A DNA stretch of 64,000 bases from Ferrovibrio sp046297595 (GCF_046297595.1 NZ_JBKBHT010000003.1:186001-250000), one strand, 5' to 3'. Shown: positions 10,215 through 20,773, counted from the first letter of the stretch. Notes: a model not told the origin generated them from the sequence alone. Program-made: numbers and translations.

Positions 10215-11513
10215 ATGTCGGACACCCTGGACGCGACCGTCGACCAAAGGCAGGTCGAAGCGGCCGTTGCAGACCTACGCGGCGATGCCGTGGACCTGCT
10301 GCTCGATCTGGTGCGTCACCCTTCCCTGCTGGGGCAGGAGCGCAGCGCGCAGGACCGCATGCGCGAGGTTTTCGCGGAAATGGACCTGCAGGTGGATGAA
10401 TTCGCCATCGACGAGGCGAAGATCAGGGACCATCCGGGTTATTCCCCCTCCATCGTTTCCTATGATGGCCGCCATAATGTCGTCGGCATTCATGAGCCGC
10501 GACGCGGCAGGCATGGCCGTTCGCTGATCTTCAACGGCCATATCGACGTGGTGCCCGTGGGTGCCGAAAGCCTGTGGACAAAACCGCCATTCGAGCCCTG
10601 GATCAAGGATGATCGTCTCTACGGGCGTGGCGCCGGCGATATGAAAGCCGGCATCGTCGCCTACACCATGGCGCTGAAAGCCCTGCAGAGGCTCGGCCTC
10701 GAGCCGGCCGCGAAAGTGATCCTGCAGTCCGTGGTGGAAGAAGAATGCACCGGCAACGGCGCGCTGGCCTGCCTGGTGCATGGCTACACGGCCGACGCCG
10801 CCATCATCCCCGAACCCACGCCCGGCATCCTGCAGGCGCAGATGGGCGTGATGTGGCTGGCGCTGGAAGTCTCGGGCAAGCCGGTGCATGCCTCGGTGGC
10901 CCATACCGGCGTCGGCGCCATCGATTTCGCCACCTACATGTTCGGCGAGCTCAAGAAGCTGGAACAGCGCTGGAATGCGGCCGAGCACCGCCATGCCTGT
11001 TATCACAGGCACGAGCATCCGGTGAATTTCAACCTGGGCAGGATCCAGGGCGGCGAATGGGCCTCGTCGGTGCCGACCTCGGCGCGCGCCGATATCCGGC
11101 TCGGCTTCTATCCCGGCAAGAGCCCGGCCGAAGTGCGGACCGAGGTGGAAGCCCTGCTGGCCGACGCCTATCGCCGGCACCCGATGAGCAACAGCCTGAC
11201 CTACCGCGTGATCTACGAAGGTTTCCAGGCCGAGGGTTTTGAACTCGACATGAACCAGCCGGTGATCACGACCTTGAGCGACTGCGTGCGCGACGTGACC
11301 GGCAAGACGGCGGACTACACCGCCTTCACCGGCACCACCGATGCCCGCTTCTTCAATCTCTATGGCAACACGCCGGCCACCTGCTATGGCCCCCATGCCG
11401 AGAACATCCACGGCATCGACGAATGGGTGTCCATCGACAGCATGATGGACGTCGCCAAGGTGCTGGCGCTGTTCATGACGCGCTGGTGCGGTGTGAACCG
11501 TCTCGAATCCTGA
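10215..11513 (+). CDS. M20-family deacetylase/peptidase (ArgE/DapE-like)
   Basis: 432 residues. M20 enzymes are dinuclear-zinc amidohydrolases that remove acyl groups or cleave dipeptides. Visible ligands and catalytic residues are the His and Asp of NGHIDVVPVG (about 113), Asp of GRGAGDMKAG (about 141), the Glu pair in VVEEECTGNG (about 176), the acidic residue in IIPEPTPG and the late His in YGPHAENIHG. The start has GGAGGAACGCG upstream. It follows the importer ATPase by 53 bases and precedes an amidase by 18, so it probably acts on the imported compound. Substrate unknown; ArgE function in arginine synthesis is unlikely in this context. Confidence 0.88.
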   Translation: MSDTLDATVDQRQVEAAVADLRGDAVDLLLDLVRHPSLLGQERSAQDRMREVFAEMDLQVDEFAIDEAKIRDHPGYSPSIVSYDGRHNVVGIHEPRRGRHGRSLIFNGHIDVVPVGAESLWTKPPFEPWIKDDRLYGRGAGDMKAGIVAYTMALKALQRLGLEPAAKVILQSVVEEECTGNGALACLVHGYTADAAIIPEPTPGILQAQMGVMWLALEVSGKPVHASVAHTGVGAIDFATYMFGELKKLEQRWNAAEHRHACYHRHEHPVNFNLGRIQGGEWASSVPTSARADIRLGFYPGKSPAEVRTEVEALLADAYRRHPMSNSLTYRVIYEGFQAEGFELDMNQPVITTLSDCVRDVTGKTADYTAFTGTTDARFFNLYGNTPATCYGPHAENIHGIDEWVSIDSMMDVAKVLALFMTRWCGVNRLES

Positions 11514-11531
11514 TCCGATCCGGAGAGCGAC

Positions 11532-12920
11532 ATGACCGCCCTGCACGACCTGACCGCCCACGACCTGTGGATGGGCTATCGCACCGGCCGCATTTCCCCG
11601 GTGGAGGCGACCAGGGCCGCCCTGGCCCGCATCAAGGCCTGGGAGCCAAAGCTGAACGCCATGTATCTGGTCGACGAGCCCGGCGCCCTGGCCCAGGCCA
11701 AGGCGGCGGAACAGCGCTGGCGCAAGGGCGATGCCCTGAGCCCGCTGGATGGCGTGCCGATCACGCTGAAGGAAAACATCGCCAGCAAGGGCGCGCCCAC
11801 GCCCATCGGCACGGCTGCCGCCGAACTGACACCCAGCGTTATCGACGCCCCGCCGGCCGCGCGCGTGAAGGAAGCCGGCTGCGTCATTCTGGGCAAGACC
11901 ACGATGCCGGATTTCGGCATGCTGGCCTCAGGCGTTTCCAGCCTGCATGGCACGACGCGCAATCCGTGGGACATCCGGCGCAACACGGCCGGCTCGTCAT
12001 CGGGCGCCGGCGCCGCCGTGGCAGCCGGTTACGGCCCGCTGGCGCTGGGCACCGATATCGGCGGCAGCGTGCGCCTGCCGGCGGCCTATAACGGCATTTT
12101 CGCGCTGAAGCCCAGCCTGGGCCGCATCCCGATCAATCCGCCCTGGCTCGGCCGCGTCACCGGACCGATGACCCGCACGGTGATGGATTCCGCCCTGCTG
12201 ATGAACCACCTGACCCGGCCGGATGCCCGTGACTACATGGCCCTGCCCTATCAGGAGACCGATTACCCCAAGCTGCTGGATGGCGAAGCCAAGGGTAAAC
12301 GCATCGGTCTGCTGCTGGATATCGGCCACGGCACCAGGCCGCAGCCCGCCGTGCGCGAGGCCATCGAACGTGCGGCGAAGCTGTTCGCCGCTGCCGGTGC
12401 CCATGTCGAACCGGTGAAGCCTTTCGTGACCGCGACGATGATGAACGGGCTGGACACCATGTTCCGCTCGCGCGCCTGGGCCGATTTCGAACTGATGCCG
12501 CCGGCGCGGCAGGCCAAGGTGCTGCCCTTCATCGCCGCGTGGTGCCGTGGCGCGGCAGCCTTCACCGCCGCCGAGGCCATGCGGGCGCTGGCCCAGGTCT
12601 TCGCCCTGCGCGAGGCCGCCGTGGCGGCAACCGAACCCTACGATTTCCTGCTGACGCCCACCTCGCCGATCACGGCCTATGCGGCGGAGGAAGCCTGCCC
12701 GGGCAACGATACCGAACGGCCCTTCGACCACATCTGTTTCACCGCCCCCTTCAACATGTCGGAACAGCCGGCGGCATCGATCTGCGCCGGCTATGACGAG
12801 GATGGCCTGCCGATCGGGCTGCAGATCGTCGGCCACCGTTTCGACGATGTCGGTGTGCTGCGGATGGCGCATGTCTTCGAACAGATGCGACCGGCCCTGC
12901 GCCCCTGGCCGGAACCGTGA
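11532..12920 (+). CDS. Amidase (amidase-signature family)
   Basis: 462 residues of the amidase-signature family, which hydrolyses amides with a Ser-cisSer-Lys triad. The lysine is in LKENIASKG (about 79). The serine pair is in TAGSSSGAG (about 155) and GTDIGGSVRLPA (about 176), followed by the conserved GIFALKPS. GGAGAGCGAC supplies a ribosome-binding site. It is the last enzyme gene of the importer operon before the HutC-type regulator. A role in releasing ammonia and an acid from an imported amide is inferred; GatA function is unlikely because gatB and gatC are absent. Confidence 0.88.
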   Translation: MTALHDLTAHDLWMGYRTGRISPVEATRAALARIKAWEPKLNAMYLVDEPGALAQAKAAEQRWRKGDALSPLDGVPITLKENIASKGAPTPIGTAAAELTPSVIDAPPAARVKEAGCVILGKTTMPDFGMLASGVSSLHGTTRNPWDIRRNTAGSSSGAGAAVAAGYGPLALGTDIGGSVRLPAAYNGIFALKPSLGRIPINPPWLGRVTGPMTRTVMDSALLMNHLTRPDARDYMALPYQETDYPKLLDGEAKGKRIGLLLDIGHGTRPQPAVREAIERAAKLFAAAGAHVEPVKPFVTATMMNGLDTMFRSRAWADFELMPPARQAKVLPFIAAWCRGAAAFTAAEAMRALAQVFALREAAVAATEPYDFLLTPTSPITAYAAEEACPGNDTERPFDHICFTAPFNMSEQPAASICAGYDEDGLPIGLQIVGHRFDDVGVLRMAHVFEQMRPALRPWPEP

Positions 12921-12951
12921 GGCAATAGCAGACGCCATTACCCGGCTGGAC

Positions 12952-12963
12952 TTGTATATACAA
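12952..12963. promoter_or_regulatory. HutC/GntR-type operator TTGTATATACAA
   Basis: A perfect 12-bp inverted repeat in the 86-bp gap before hutC, 43 bases upstream of its ATG. TGTATATACA-type palindromes are known HutC operators in other Proteobacteria, so autoregulation and control of hutU downstream is likely. It is the only such exact site noticed in the window. Confidence 0.75.
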
Positions 12964-13006
12964 TTGAACCTATACTTCCTGCACCAAACAGGGGCAGGAA
13001 GACGTC

Positions 13007-13765
13007 ATGACCGGGCCAGACGCCTCCAGCGGGCCAACCCCGCGCTACCGGCGGGTCAAGGAATACATCGTCAAGCACATTGAGGCCGGCGACTGGCGCG
13101 CCGGCGACCAGGTGCCGTCGGAAAGCACCCTGGTGCGGCAGCTCAAGGTCAGCCGCATGACCGTGAACCGCGCCTTGCGGGAACTGACGCATGAGGGCCT
13201 GCTGGTACGTGTGCAGGGCACCGGCACTTTCGTGGCCGAGAAGCGCCCGATCTTCAACCTGGTCGAGTTACGCAACATCGCGGAGGAAATCCGCGAGCGT
13301 GGCCAGCGCCATTCCGCGCGGGTCGAACTGCTGAAAGGCGAGAAAGCCACCCCTGAGGTCGCCCGCGAGCTGGGCCTGGCCGCCGGCACCAGCGTCTACC
13401 ATTCCCTGCTGGTGCACATGGCCGACGGCATCCCGCTGCAGGTGGAGGACCGCTTCGTCAATCCGCAGACCGCGCCGGGCTATCTGGAAACCGATTTCGA
13501 AACCGTGACGCCGAACGAATTCCTCATGCGTGCCGCGCCAGCCTCGGAGGTCGAGCATATCGTCGAGGCAGCCATGCCCGATGCCCGCATCCGCAAGCTG
13601 CTGAAGATGGCGGCCAGCGAGCCCTGCCTGCGCCTGCGCCGCCGCACCTGGTCGGGCAGCCAGATCGTGTCGGCCGCGACGCTCTGGTATCCAGGCCATG
13701 CCCACCGTTTCGCCACCCGTTTTTCCTATCGCGCCGACGGCACGTCGAAGCGCACCTACCTGTAA
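13007..13765 (+). CDS. hutC: GntR-family (HutC subfamily) transcriptional regulator
   Basis: 252 residues. An N-terminal winged helix-turn-helix (about 13-78, with the GntR hallmark GDQVPSESTLVRQLKVSRMTV) is followed by a UTRA ligand-binding domain (about 95-240). HutC proteins repress histidine-utilisation genes until urocanate binds the UTRA domain. The gene is preceded by a perfect TTGTATATACAA palindrome and followed 13 bases later by hutU, which supports the hut assignment. The peptide importer and amidase genes lie immediately upstream in the same direction, so it might also influence them; this is inference. Confidence 0.85.
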   Translation: MTGPDASSGPTPRYRRVKEYIVKHIEAGDWRAGDQVPSESTLVRQLKVSRMTVNRALRELTHEGLLVRVQGTGTFVAEKRPIFNLVELRNIAEEIRERGQRHSARVELLKGEKATPEVARELGLAAGTSVYHSLLVHMADGIPLQVEDRFVNPQTAPGYLETDFETVTPNEFLMRAAPASEVEHIVEAAMPDARIRKLLKMAASEPCLRLRRRTWSGSQIVSAATLWYPGHAHRFATRFSYRADGTSKRTYL

Positions 13766-13778
13766 GTCAGAGGTTGTC

Positions 13779-15455
<1,677 letters not shown>

Positions 15456-15534
15456 CACCGCCGATTCAGAATCGGCCTGCCGCGAGGAAGGGATTCCGGT
15501 CTATGCTATCCATCGATATGGAGCCCGGGCCGCC

Positions 15535-15921
15535 TTGCCGCAATTGTCCATCCAACGCCTGAACCCCCGCCGCCTCATCACGGGCGGCGCGGTCCTGGCC
15601 ATCCTTTTGATGTTGGGTGTCGTGGGCTGGATGCTTCGGCCTGGCAGCCGCGGCGATGACCGCTATTACGTGCCGGGCGTGACTCCGACCCGGGAGGAAT
15701 GCGTGATCGCGAAGATGAAGAGCTACGCCCGCATCGATCGTCAGGTCATGATGAGCATTGCCAACGAATGCGAACTCACCGTGCAGAGCATCGAAGGGCA
15801 TGAAAAGCTGCGCAAGGCCTGGGAAGAACGTCAGGCTGTGCGCGAAGCGACTCCCAAACCTGCCGCGCCAGCCGCAGAACCGGCACCGGAAGGCGACCGC
15901 CTGCGCCGGGTCTGGCGCTAG
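15535..15921 (+). CDS. Small membrane-anchored hypothetical protein
   Basis: 128 residues, family not recognised. The only in-frame start is TTG at 15535, with GGAG at 15520-15523 slightly far upstream; nearby ATG codons are in another frame. One membrane helix spans about residues 17-34 (AVLAILLMLGVVGWML), and the rest would lie in the periplasm. It contains two cysteines (EECVIAK, NECELTV) and a proline/alanine-rich tail ending in RRVWR. A 7-bp hairpin (GCCGATT/AATCGGC, 15460-15476) without a T-run lies between hutU and this gene. Existence as a gene is likely but not certain. Confidence 0.55.
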   Translation: MPQLSIQRLNPRRLITGGAVLAILLMLGVVGWMLRPGSRGDDRYYVPGVTPTREECVIAKMKSYARIDRQVMMSIANECELTVQSIEGHEKLRKAWEERQAVREATPKPAAPAAEPAPEGDRLRRVWR

Positions 15922-15926
15922 TCAGG

Positions 15927-16352
15927 TCAGGATACAGCGTCCTCCACCACACAGCCGGGCCAATCCGATCCCGCTGGCAGCCGCCGTGCCGAAAACGGCG
16001 TGCCGGTCTGCACATGACGGTAGTGCAGCACCTCGCCTTCCAGTCTATCGATAATATAGCGGTGGCGAATATCTGCGCGCGCTCCATCGACCATATGGAC
16101 GTGCGTGGCCAGGATATTACCGCCCGATGTCCAGCGGCCTATCTGCCGCTCAACGCGCTCGGATTTGCAATCCCTGAAATAACGAAACTCAATATCGAAG
16201 AACCCATCCGGACGGCGGTTGGACAGCCATTGCACGAACATCCCGCCGCCGAGCTTGCGTTCGCCATACCACAGACCCGTCAGGTCCATGGCAAAGGCGG
16301 GCAGGGACAATACCGATAGCAGGAAACCGATCAGACTGATCCGGAAGATCAT
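15927..16352 (-). CDS. Small secreted hypothetical protein
   Basis: 141 residues from the ATG at 16352, which has GAGGTGG just upstream; a longer reading into the ABC gene lacks support. The N-terminus is a clear signal peptide (hydrophobic stretch ISLIGFLLSVLSL, cleavage after AFA), so the mature protein (MDLTGLWYGERK...) is exported. The TGLWYGE start and alternating beta pattern resemble small lipocalin-like or beta-sandwich domains, but no family was recognised. It begins 10 bases after the NdvA-like exporter stop in the same direction, so it is probably its operon partner. Confidence 0.7.
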   Translation of the reverse strand: MIFRISLIGFLLSVLSLPAFAMDLTGLWYGERKLGGGMFVQWLSNRRPDGFFDIEFRYFRDCKSERVERQIGRWTSGGNILATHVHMVDGARADIRHRYIIDRLEGEVLHYRHVQTGTPFSARRLPAGSDWPGCVVEDAVS

Positions 16353-16362
16353 ATTCGCCACC

Positions 16363-18117
16363 TCAATGCGCTCCTTGAAACTGGGTGCGCACCAGATCGG
16401 CAAACAACCCGCCCTGCCGCACCAGGTCGTCGAAGCTGCCACGCTCGATAATGCGGCCCTGCTGCAGCACGAGAATCAGGTCGGCCTGCCGGACGGTGGC
16501 AAGGCGATGAGCGATGATGAAAGTGGTGCGGTTACGCATAAGGGCATCCAGGGCCTTCTGGATACGCGCCTCGGTGGCGGCATCCAGCGCCGAGGTTGCC
16601 TCGTCCAGGATCAGGACTGGCGGATTCTTGAGCAGAGCCCGGGCTATCGCCAGCCGCTGGCGCTCACCGCCGCTTAAATTCACCCCTCGTTCGCCGACCA
16701 GCGTGCCATAGCCCTTGGGCTGACGCATGATGAAGTCATGCGCCTCGGCCAGCCTTGCCGCCTGCTCCACCTCGGCGTCACTTGCCTCGGGTCGTCCGAT
16801 GCGGATGTTGTCGGCGATCGAGCGGTGGAATACCGCGCTGTCCTGGAACACCACACCGATATTGCGGCGCAGGCTTTCCAGCGTGTAGTCGCGGATGTCG
16901 GTACCGTCGATCAGGATGCGGCCCGATTGCGGATCCCACAGCCGGCTGAGCAGGGCCATCGATGAAGTTTTGCCCGAACCGGTGGGGCCGACCAACGCCA
17001 CCGTCCTGCCGGCCGGCACATCGAAGCTGAGATCAGTGACTGCCAGCCGGGCCGTGTCGTAGGACAGCGTGACGTTCTCGAACACCACGTCGCCTCTCAG
17101 GGTGCCGGCGTCGCGGGCGCCGGGTCTGTCGCGCACGGCAGCCTCGGTATCGAGGACCTGGAAGAACTCACCCAGGCTGTGCATCTGGAAGAACATGCGG
17201 CTGACGAATCCCATGGCAGCTTCCAGCCGGCCGATCAGCATGGTGGCGAAACCCATGAAGCTGACGATCTCGCCGACCGTGGTTTCGCCATGCAGATGCA
17301 GCCAGCTGCCCAGCACGAAGATGGCGATGATGGTGATGGTCGAGGCCATGCGGCTGAGTACGGTCATCAGCGCCCAGAGATTGAGCACCGGAAATTGCGC
17401 CTTCAGCAGGCGCTCCATCACGGCTGCGAGGTCGCGGGCTTCCAGGGCCAGCCGTACGAAGCTCTGCACCAGAACCACGTTGCCCAACGCGTCGCCGGCG
17501 CGCGCAGCGAGTTCAGAATGATAGGCCTCGACACGGCCCTGCGCCTTTTCGGTTTTCGCGACCACAATGGCGCTGACCAAAGCAAAAACCACGATTAGCG
17601 CGATCAGCAGCAGGCCCAGCCGCCAGTTGAGGTATAGCGACAAGGGAAGCAGCGCGAGCACCGCCACGAAGGTGGAAAGATGCTCGCGGAAGAAGGCAAG
17701 CCAGAGGCCGAACAGGTTGTCGGCGCCATTCAGCATGATCTTGAGCAGCGTGCCGGAATGGGTGCCGCTGTGGAAGGCGGCCGGCAGACTGAGCACGTGT
17801 TCGAAATACAGCGCCATGGCAGCCAGGCGACGGCGATGGGCCAGGCGGTCGGCATGCAAGGCAACAAGGATCCCGGCCATGATGCCGCCGATGCCGGCCA
17901 CACACCAGATCAGCAGCAACTGGATGGTTTCCGCCCAGCTTTCATCCGGCGACAAACCGGCGGAATTAGACAGCACGTCGATGATGCGACCGAACAGGAT
18001 CGGCTCGATGAAACCCACACCGGCCAAACCGATATTGGCCAGCGCCAGCAGGACGGCCAGCGGCCGCTCGGGCTTCAGCAGGCCCAACACCCGGGCATAG
18101 ATTCGAACGAAATCCAT
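16363..18117 (-). CDS. NdvA/ChvA-like ABC exporter (fused permease-ATPase)
   Basis: 584 residues from ATG 18117 (a TTG reading to 18141 is possible). A six-helix ABC membrane domain (about 1-320) is fused to an ATPase with Walker A GPTGSGKTS (about 370), signature LSGGERQRLA and Walker B VLILDEATSALD. The opening YARVLGLLKPERPLA and EPILFGRIIDVL closely resemble NdvA/ChvA, exporters of cyclic beta-1,2-glucan in Rhizobiales. No glucan synthase (ndvB) is next to it, so the cargo is unproven. It is followed in operon by a small secreted protein. Confidence 0.82.
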   Translation of the reverse strand: MDFVRIYARVLGLLKPERPLAVLLALANIGLAGVGFIEPILFGRIIDVLSNSAGLSPDESWAETIQLLLIWCVAGIGGIMAGILVALHADRLAHRRRLAAMALYFEHVLSLPAAFHSGTHSGTLLKIMLNGADNLFGLWLAFFREHLSTFVAVLALLPLSLYLNWRLGLLLIALIVVFALVSAIVVAKTEKAQGRVEAYHSELAARAGDALGNVVLVQSFVRLALEARDLAAVMERLLKAQFPVLNLWALMTVLSRMASTITIIAIFVLGSWLHLHGETTVGEIVSFMGFATMLIGRLEAAMGFVSRMFFQMHSLGEFFQVLDTEAAVRDRPGARDAGTLRGDVVFENVTLSYDTARLAVTDLSFDVPAGRTVALVGPTGSGKTSSMALLSRLWDPQSGRILIDGTDIRDYTLESLRRNIGVVFQDSAVFHRSIADNIRIGRPEASDAEVEQAARLAEAHDFIMRQPKGYGTLVGERGVNLSGGERQRLAIARALLKNPPVLILDEATSALDAATEARIQKALDALMRNRTTFIIAHRLATVRQADLILVLQQGRIIERGSFDDLVRQGGLFADLVRTQFQGAH

Positions 18118-18221
18118 GTACCAAGTATGAAGCGCGGCCAACCGGGCCGCTAGGCCTTGCCGCAGAGGCAGGATCGGCGATAGTGCGTCGAGTTCCCGTT
18201 ACCATACAGCCGGAGAGTTCG

Positions 18222-19541
18222 ATGACTGTTTCGCCCAAGCCTGCCTCTGCCCGGGAGCGACTGGAAGCCTGCCTGGCAAAGGCCACCGATCCGGCCGGCG
18301 AAGGCAGTCGTGTTTTTACCCGCCTGTATGCCGAGCGTGCCCGGGCCGAGGCCGAGGCCGCCGACACCCGGGTCCGGCAGGGCCTGCCGCTCGGCCCGCT
18401 GGATGGCCGGATCGTTTCGGTCAAGGACCTGTTCGACATGCCCGGAGAGCCGACCACGGCGGGCTCGAAACTGCTGCGGGACGCCCCGCCCGCCACGGCC
18501 ATGGCACCGGCAATCGCCCGGTTACGCCAGGCCGGCGCCGTGATCATCGGTAAGACCAACATGACCGAATTCGCCTTCTCCGGCGTGGGCATCAACCCGC
18601 ATTACGGCACCCCGGGCAATCCGGCCGACCGCAGCCGGATTCCGGGCGGCTCGAGCTCCGGCGGTGCGGTTTCGGTCGCCGACGGCATGGCCGAGATCAC
18701 CATCGGTTCGGATACCGGCGGCTCGACCCGGATTCCGGCCGCGATGTGCGGCATCGTCGGCCTCAAGCCGAGCCAATACCGGGTGCCGACTGCAGGCGCC
18801 TTCCCGCTTTCCTTCGCGCTCGACAGCATCGGCCCGATGGCCGGCAGCGTCGCCGACTGCGCCCTGGCCGATGCGGTGATGGCGGGCGAGACGCCGCAGC
18901 CGCTCAATCCCGCCCCGCTGCCAGGTCTGCGCTTCGGCATTCCCCAAGGCCCATTGCTGGAGGGCATGGAACCGGAAGTGGCCCGGGCCTTTGAGGCAGC
19001 ATTGGGCCGTCTGGGCAAGGCTGGGGTGCCGCTCGCCGACCACCCCCTGCCACTGTTGGCAGAAATGCAGGCCGTAAATGCCAAAGGCGGGTTTGCCGCT
19101 TCCGAGGCCTTTTTTGTGCATCAGGCCGCCCTGGACAGCCGGCCGGAGGATTTCGACCCGCTGGTGCGTGGCCGGATCGAACGCGGACGGGCGGTATCGG
19201 CTACTGATTACATATTTATGCAGCGCCGCCGCACCGAACTGATCCGGGCCATGGATGCCGATCTAGCCGACCTGGATGCCCTGATCCTGCCGACCACCCC
19301 AATCCGGGCGCCGAAAATCGCCGATCTGGCCGCCAGCGAAGCGGCCTTCACGGCCGCCAACATGCTGCTGCTGCGTAATACCTCAGTGGGGAACTTCTTT
19401 GATCTCTGCGCTATTTCCCTGCCCCTGCCGGCCGGCCTGCGCCCCGGGGAACTCCCCGTCGGCCTGATGCTGGTGGCCCGGAACGGCCAGGATCGGCGCC
19501 TGCTGCGGATGGCAGCGGCGGTGGAACGGCTGCTGGCATAA
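18222..19541 (+). CDS. Amidase (amidase-signature family), second copy
   Basis: 439 residues from ATG 18222, with CGGAGAG as ribosome-binding site; the longer reading is not needed. Catalytic features of the family are the Lys in VSVKDLFDMPG (about 69), the Ser of GGSSSGGAV (about 145) and the nucleophile region GSDTGGSTRIPA (about 166), followed by GIVGLKPS. It is only distantly similar to the amidase at 11.5-12.9 kb and is likely a separate enzyme. Substrate unknown. It is divergent from the NdvA-like exporter. Confidence 0.88.
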   Translation: MTVSPKPASARERLEACLAKATDPAGEGSRVFTRLYAERARAEAEAADTRVRQGLPLGPLDGRIVSVKDLFDMPGEPTTAGSKLLRDAPPATAMAPAIARLRQAGAVIIGKTNMTEFAFSGVGINPHYGTPGNPADRSRIPGGSSSGGAVSVADGMAEITIGSDTGGSTRIPAAMCGIVGLKPSQYRVPTAGAFPLSFALDSIGPMAGSVADCALADAVMAGETPQPLNPAPLPGLRFGIPQGPLLEGMEPEVARAFEAALGRLGKAGVPLADHPLPLLAEMQAVNAKGGFAASEAFFVHQAALDSRPEDFDPLVRGRIERGRAVSATDYIFMQRRRTELIRAMDADLADLDALILPTTPIRAPKIADLAASEAAFTAANMLLLRNTSVGNFFDLCAISLPLPAGLRPGELPVGLMLVARNGQDRRLLRMAAAVERLLA

Positions 19542-19549
19542 TAAAAAAC

Positions 19550-19578
19550 AGCCTTCTGAATCAAAAGGCTATTCTATT
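19550..19578 (+). terminator. Weak hairpin terminator after the second amidase
   Basis: Stem AGCCTT/AAGGCT (19550-19555 with 19565-19570) around a 9-base loop, preceded by A6 and followed by the T-rich ATTCTATTT. The short stem makes it a weak candidate. Confidence 0.45.
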
Positions 19579-19613
19579 TGACCGAGGCGGCTGCAGGCCT
19601 TATCGTTCACGGC

Positions 19614-20279
19614 ATGAACGACAAAACGGGCAAATCAGGCGAAAGCGGCTCCGACGCGGCCACGATGGTGGCCCTGCTATCGGCCGTGGATGGCGCCGAG
19701 CAGCACACCCAGCGCAGCCTGGCCAGCCAGCTCGACATGGCGCTTGGCCTCGCCAATGCCCTGCTGCGCCGTTGCGTATCAAAGGGTCTGATCAAGATTC
19801 AGACCGCGCCGGCGCGCCGGTATGCCTATTACCTCACGCCAAAAGGCTTTGCCGAAAAGAGCCGGCTGGTGGCGGAATACCTCGCCACGTCCCTGAATTT
19901 TTTCCGTCATGCCCGCAGCCAGTATGAAGATTCCTTCCAGGTCCTGCTGGCTCGCGGCATGACCAGGGTCGCGATCGCCGGCAATGGCGAGCTGGCGGAG
20001 ATTGCCCTTCTGTCAGCATCCTCCGTCGGGGTTACCGTCACAGCCGTGATCGCGCCCGGCCGTAATATCGAACATTTCCACGGCCACCCGGTGGTTAGAG
20101 ACCTGGATGCCGCCATTGCGGCAGGCGCAGAGGCGGTGGTTATCGCAGACAGCACTGCGCCGCAGCAGATATACGATCAACTCATCGCATTGCTGAGCCA
20201 GGAACGTCTGATTGCGCCACGATTGCTGCATATCACGCCGCAAAACGCGCCTTCGCAAAAGCGGGAGCGGGCGGCATGA
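19614..20279 (+). CDS. EPS-associated MarR-type winged-helix regulator with a Rossmann-like C-terminal domain
   Basis: 221 residues from ATG 19614 (a TTG at 19578 is in frame). The N-terminal half (about 20-90: RSLASQLDMALGLANALLRRC, then GLIKI and YLTPKGFAEKSRL) matches the MarR-EPS group of winged-helix regulators found at polysaccharide loci. The second half (about 115-205) starts with VAIAGNGELAEIALL and resembles the nucleotide-binding fold of CoA-binding/PglD-type domains. That suggests it senses a sugar-nucleotide-like ligand, which is inference. The stop overlaps the ATG of the RfaH homologue (ATGA), so the two are translationally coupled and probably regulate the same polysaccharide genes. 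Confidence 0.75.
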   Translation: MNDKTGKSGESGSDAATMVALLSAVDGAEQHTQRSLASQLDMALGLANALLRRCVSKGLIKIQTAPARRYAYYLTPKGFAEKSRLVAEYLATSLNFFRHARSQYEDSFQVLLARGMTRVAIAGNGELAEIALLSASSVGVTVTAVIAPGRNIEHFHGHPVVRDLDAAIAAGAEAVVIADSTAPQQIYDQLIALLSQERLIAPRLLHITPQNAPSQKRERAA

Positions 20280-20773
20280 CAAAATGGTATGCGGTTTATA
20301 CCCAGCCCGGCAAGGAAGCGATGGCCGCACGCGAGCTGGGAAACCAGAATTTCGGGGTCTATCTGCCGCTCTATCAGAAACTACGCCGGCAGGCCGGACG
20401 CACCGGCATCGTGGATGCTCCGCTGTTTCCGCGGTACCTGTTCGTTGGCATCGATACGGAAAACCAGCGCTGGCGCTCGGTGAACGGCACGCGCGGGGTC
20501 GTCGGCCTGGTGATGAGCGGCGACAGGCCGATTCCGGTGCCCGATCCCGTCATCGCGGAAATCCGGTCCCGAGAGGATGAAAAGGGCTATATCCGCCTGA
20601 ACCCGCCCGGCTTCCGGCGGGGCCAGACATTGCGAATCGTCGAGGGCCCAATGGCCGATACCGAGGCCCTGTTCGAGGAAGCCGTGGATGGTAACCGCGC
20701 CATCCTGCTGATCTCCCTGCTGGGTCGGCTGGTGCGGACCCAGATGCCGCTTCGACAGGTCGCGGCGGCCTGA
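20276..20773 (+). CDS. rfaH: RfaH-type NusG paralogue (transcription antiterminator)
   Basis: 165 residues, typical of RfaH. An N-terminal NGN domain starts with WYAVYTQPGKE, with APLFPRYLFV (about 47-56) and NGTRGVVGLV (about 70-79) closely matching the conserved blocks of E. coli RfaH. A short C-terminal KOW-like region (about 110-160) follows. RfaH proteins bind paused RNA polymerase at ops elements in leaders of long surface-polysaccharide operons and suppress termination. A long polysaccharide locus begins 14.5 kb downstream, with an ops-like GCGGTAGC before its first gene. The gene is coupled by a 4-base overlap to the MarR-EPS regulator. Confidence 0.85.
   Translation: MTKWYAVYTQPGKEAMAARELGNQNFGVYLPLYQKLRRQAGRTGIVDAPLFPRYLFVGIDTENQRWRSVNGTRGVVGLVMSGDRPIPVPDPVIAEIRSREDEKGYIRLNPPGFRRGQTLRIVEGPMADTEALFEEAVDGNRAILLISLLGRLVRTQMPLRQVAAA

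Noticed and set aside
15460..15476. Hairpin GCCGATT/AATCGGC after hutU as a terminator
   Set aside because: The stem is good but no T-run follows; it may be an mRNA-end hairpin only.
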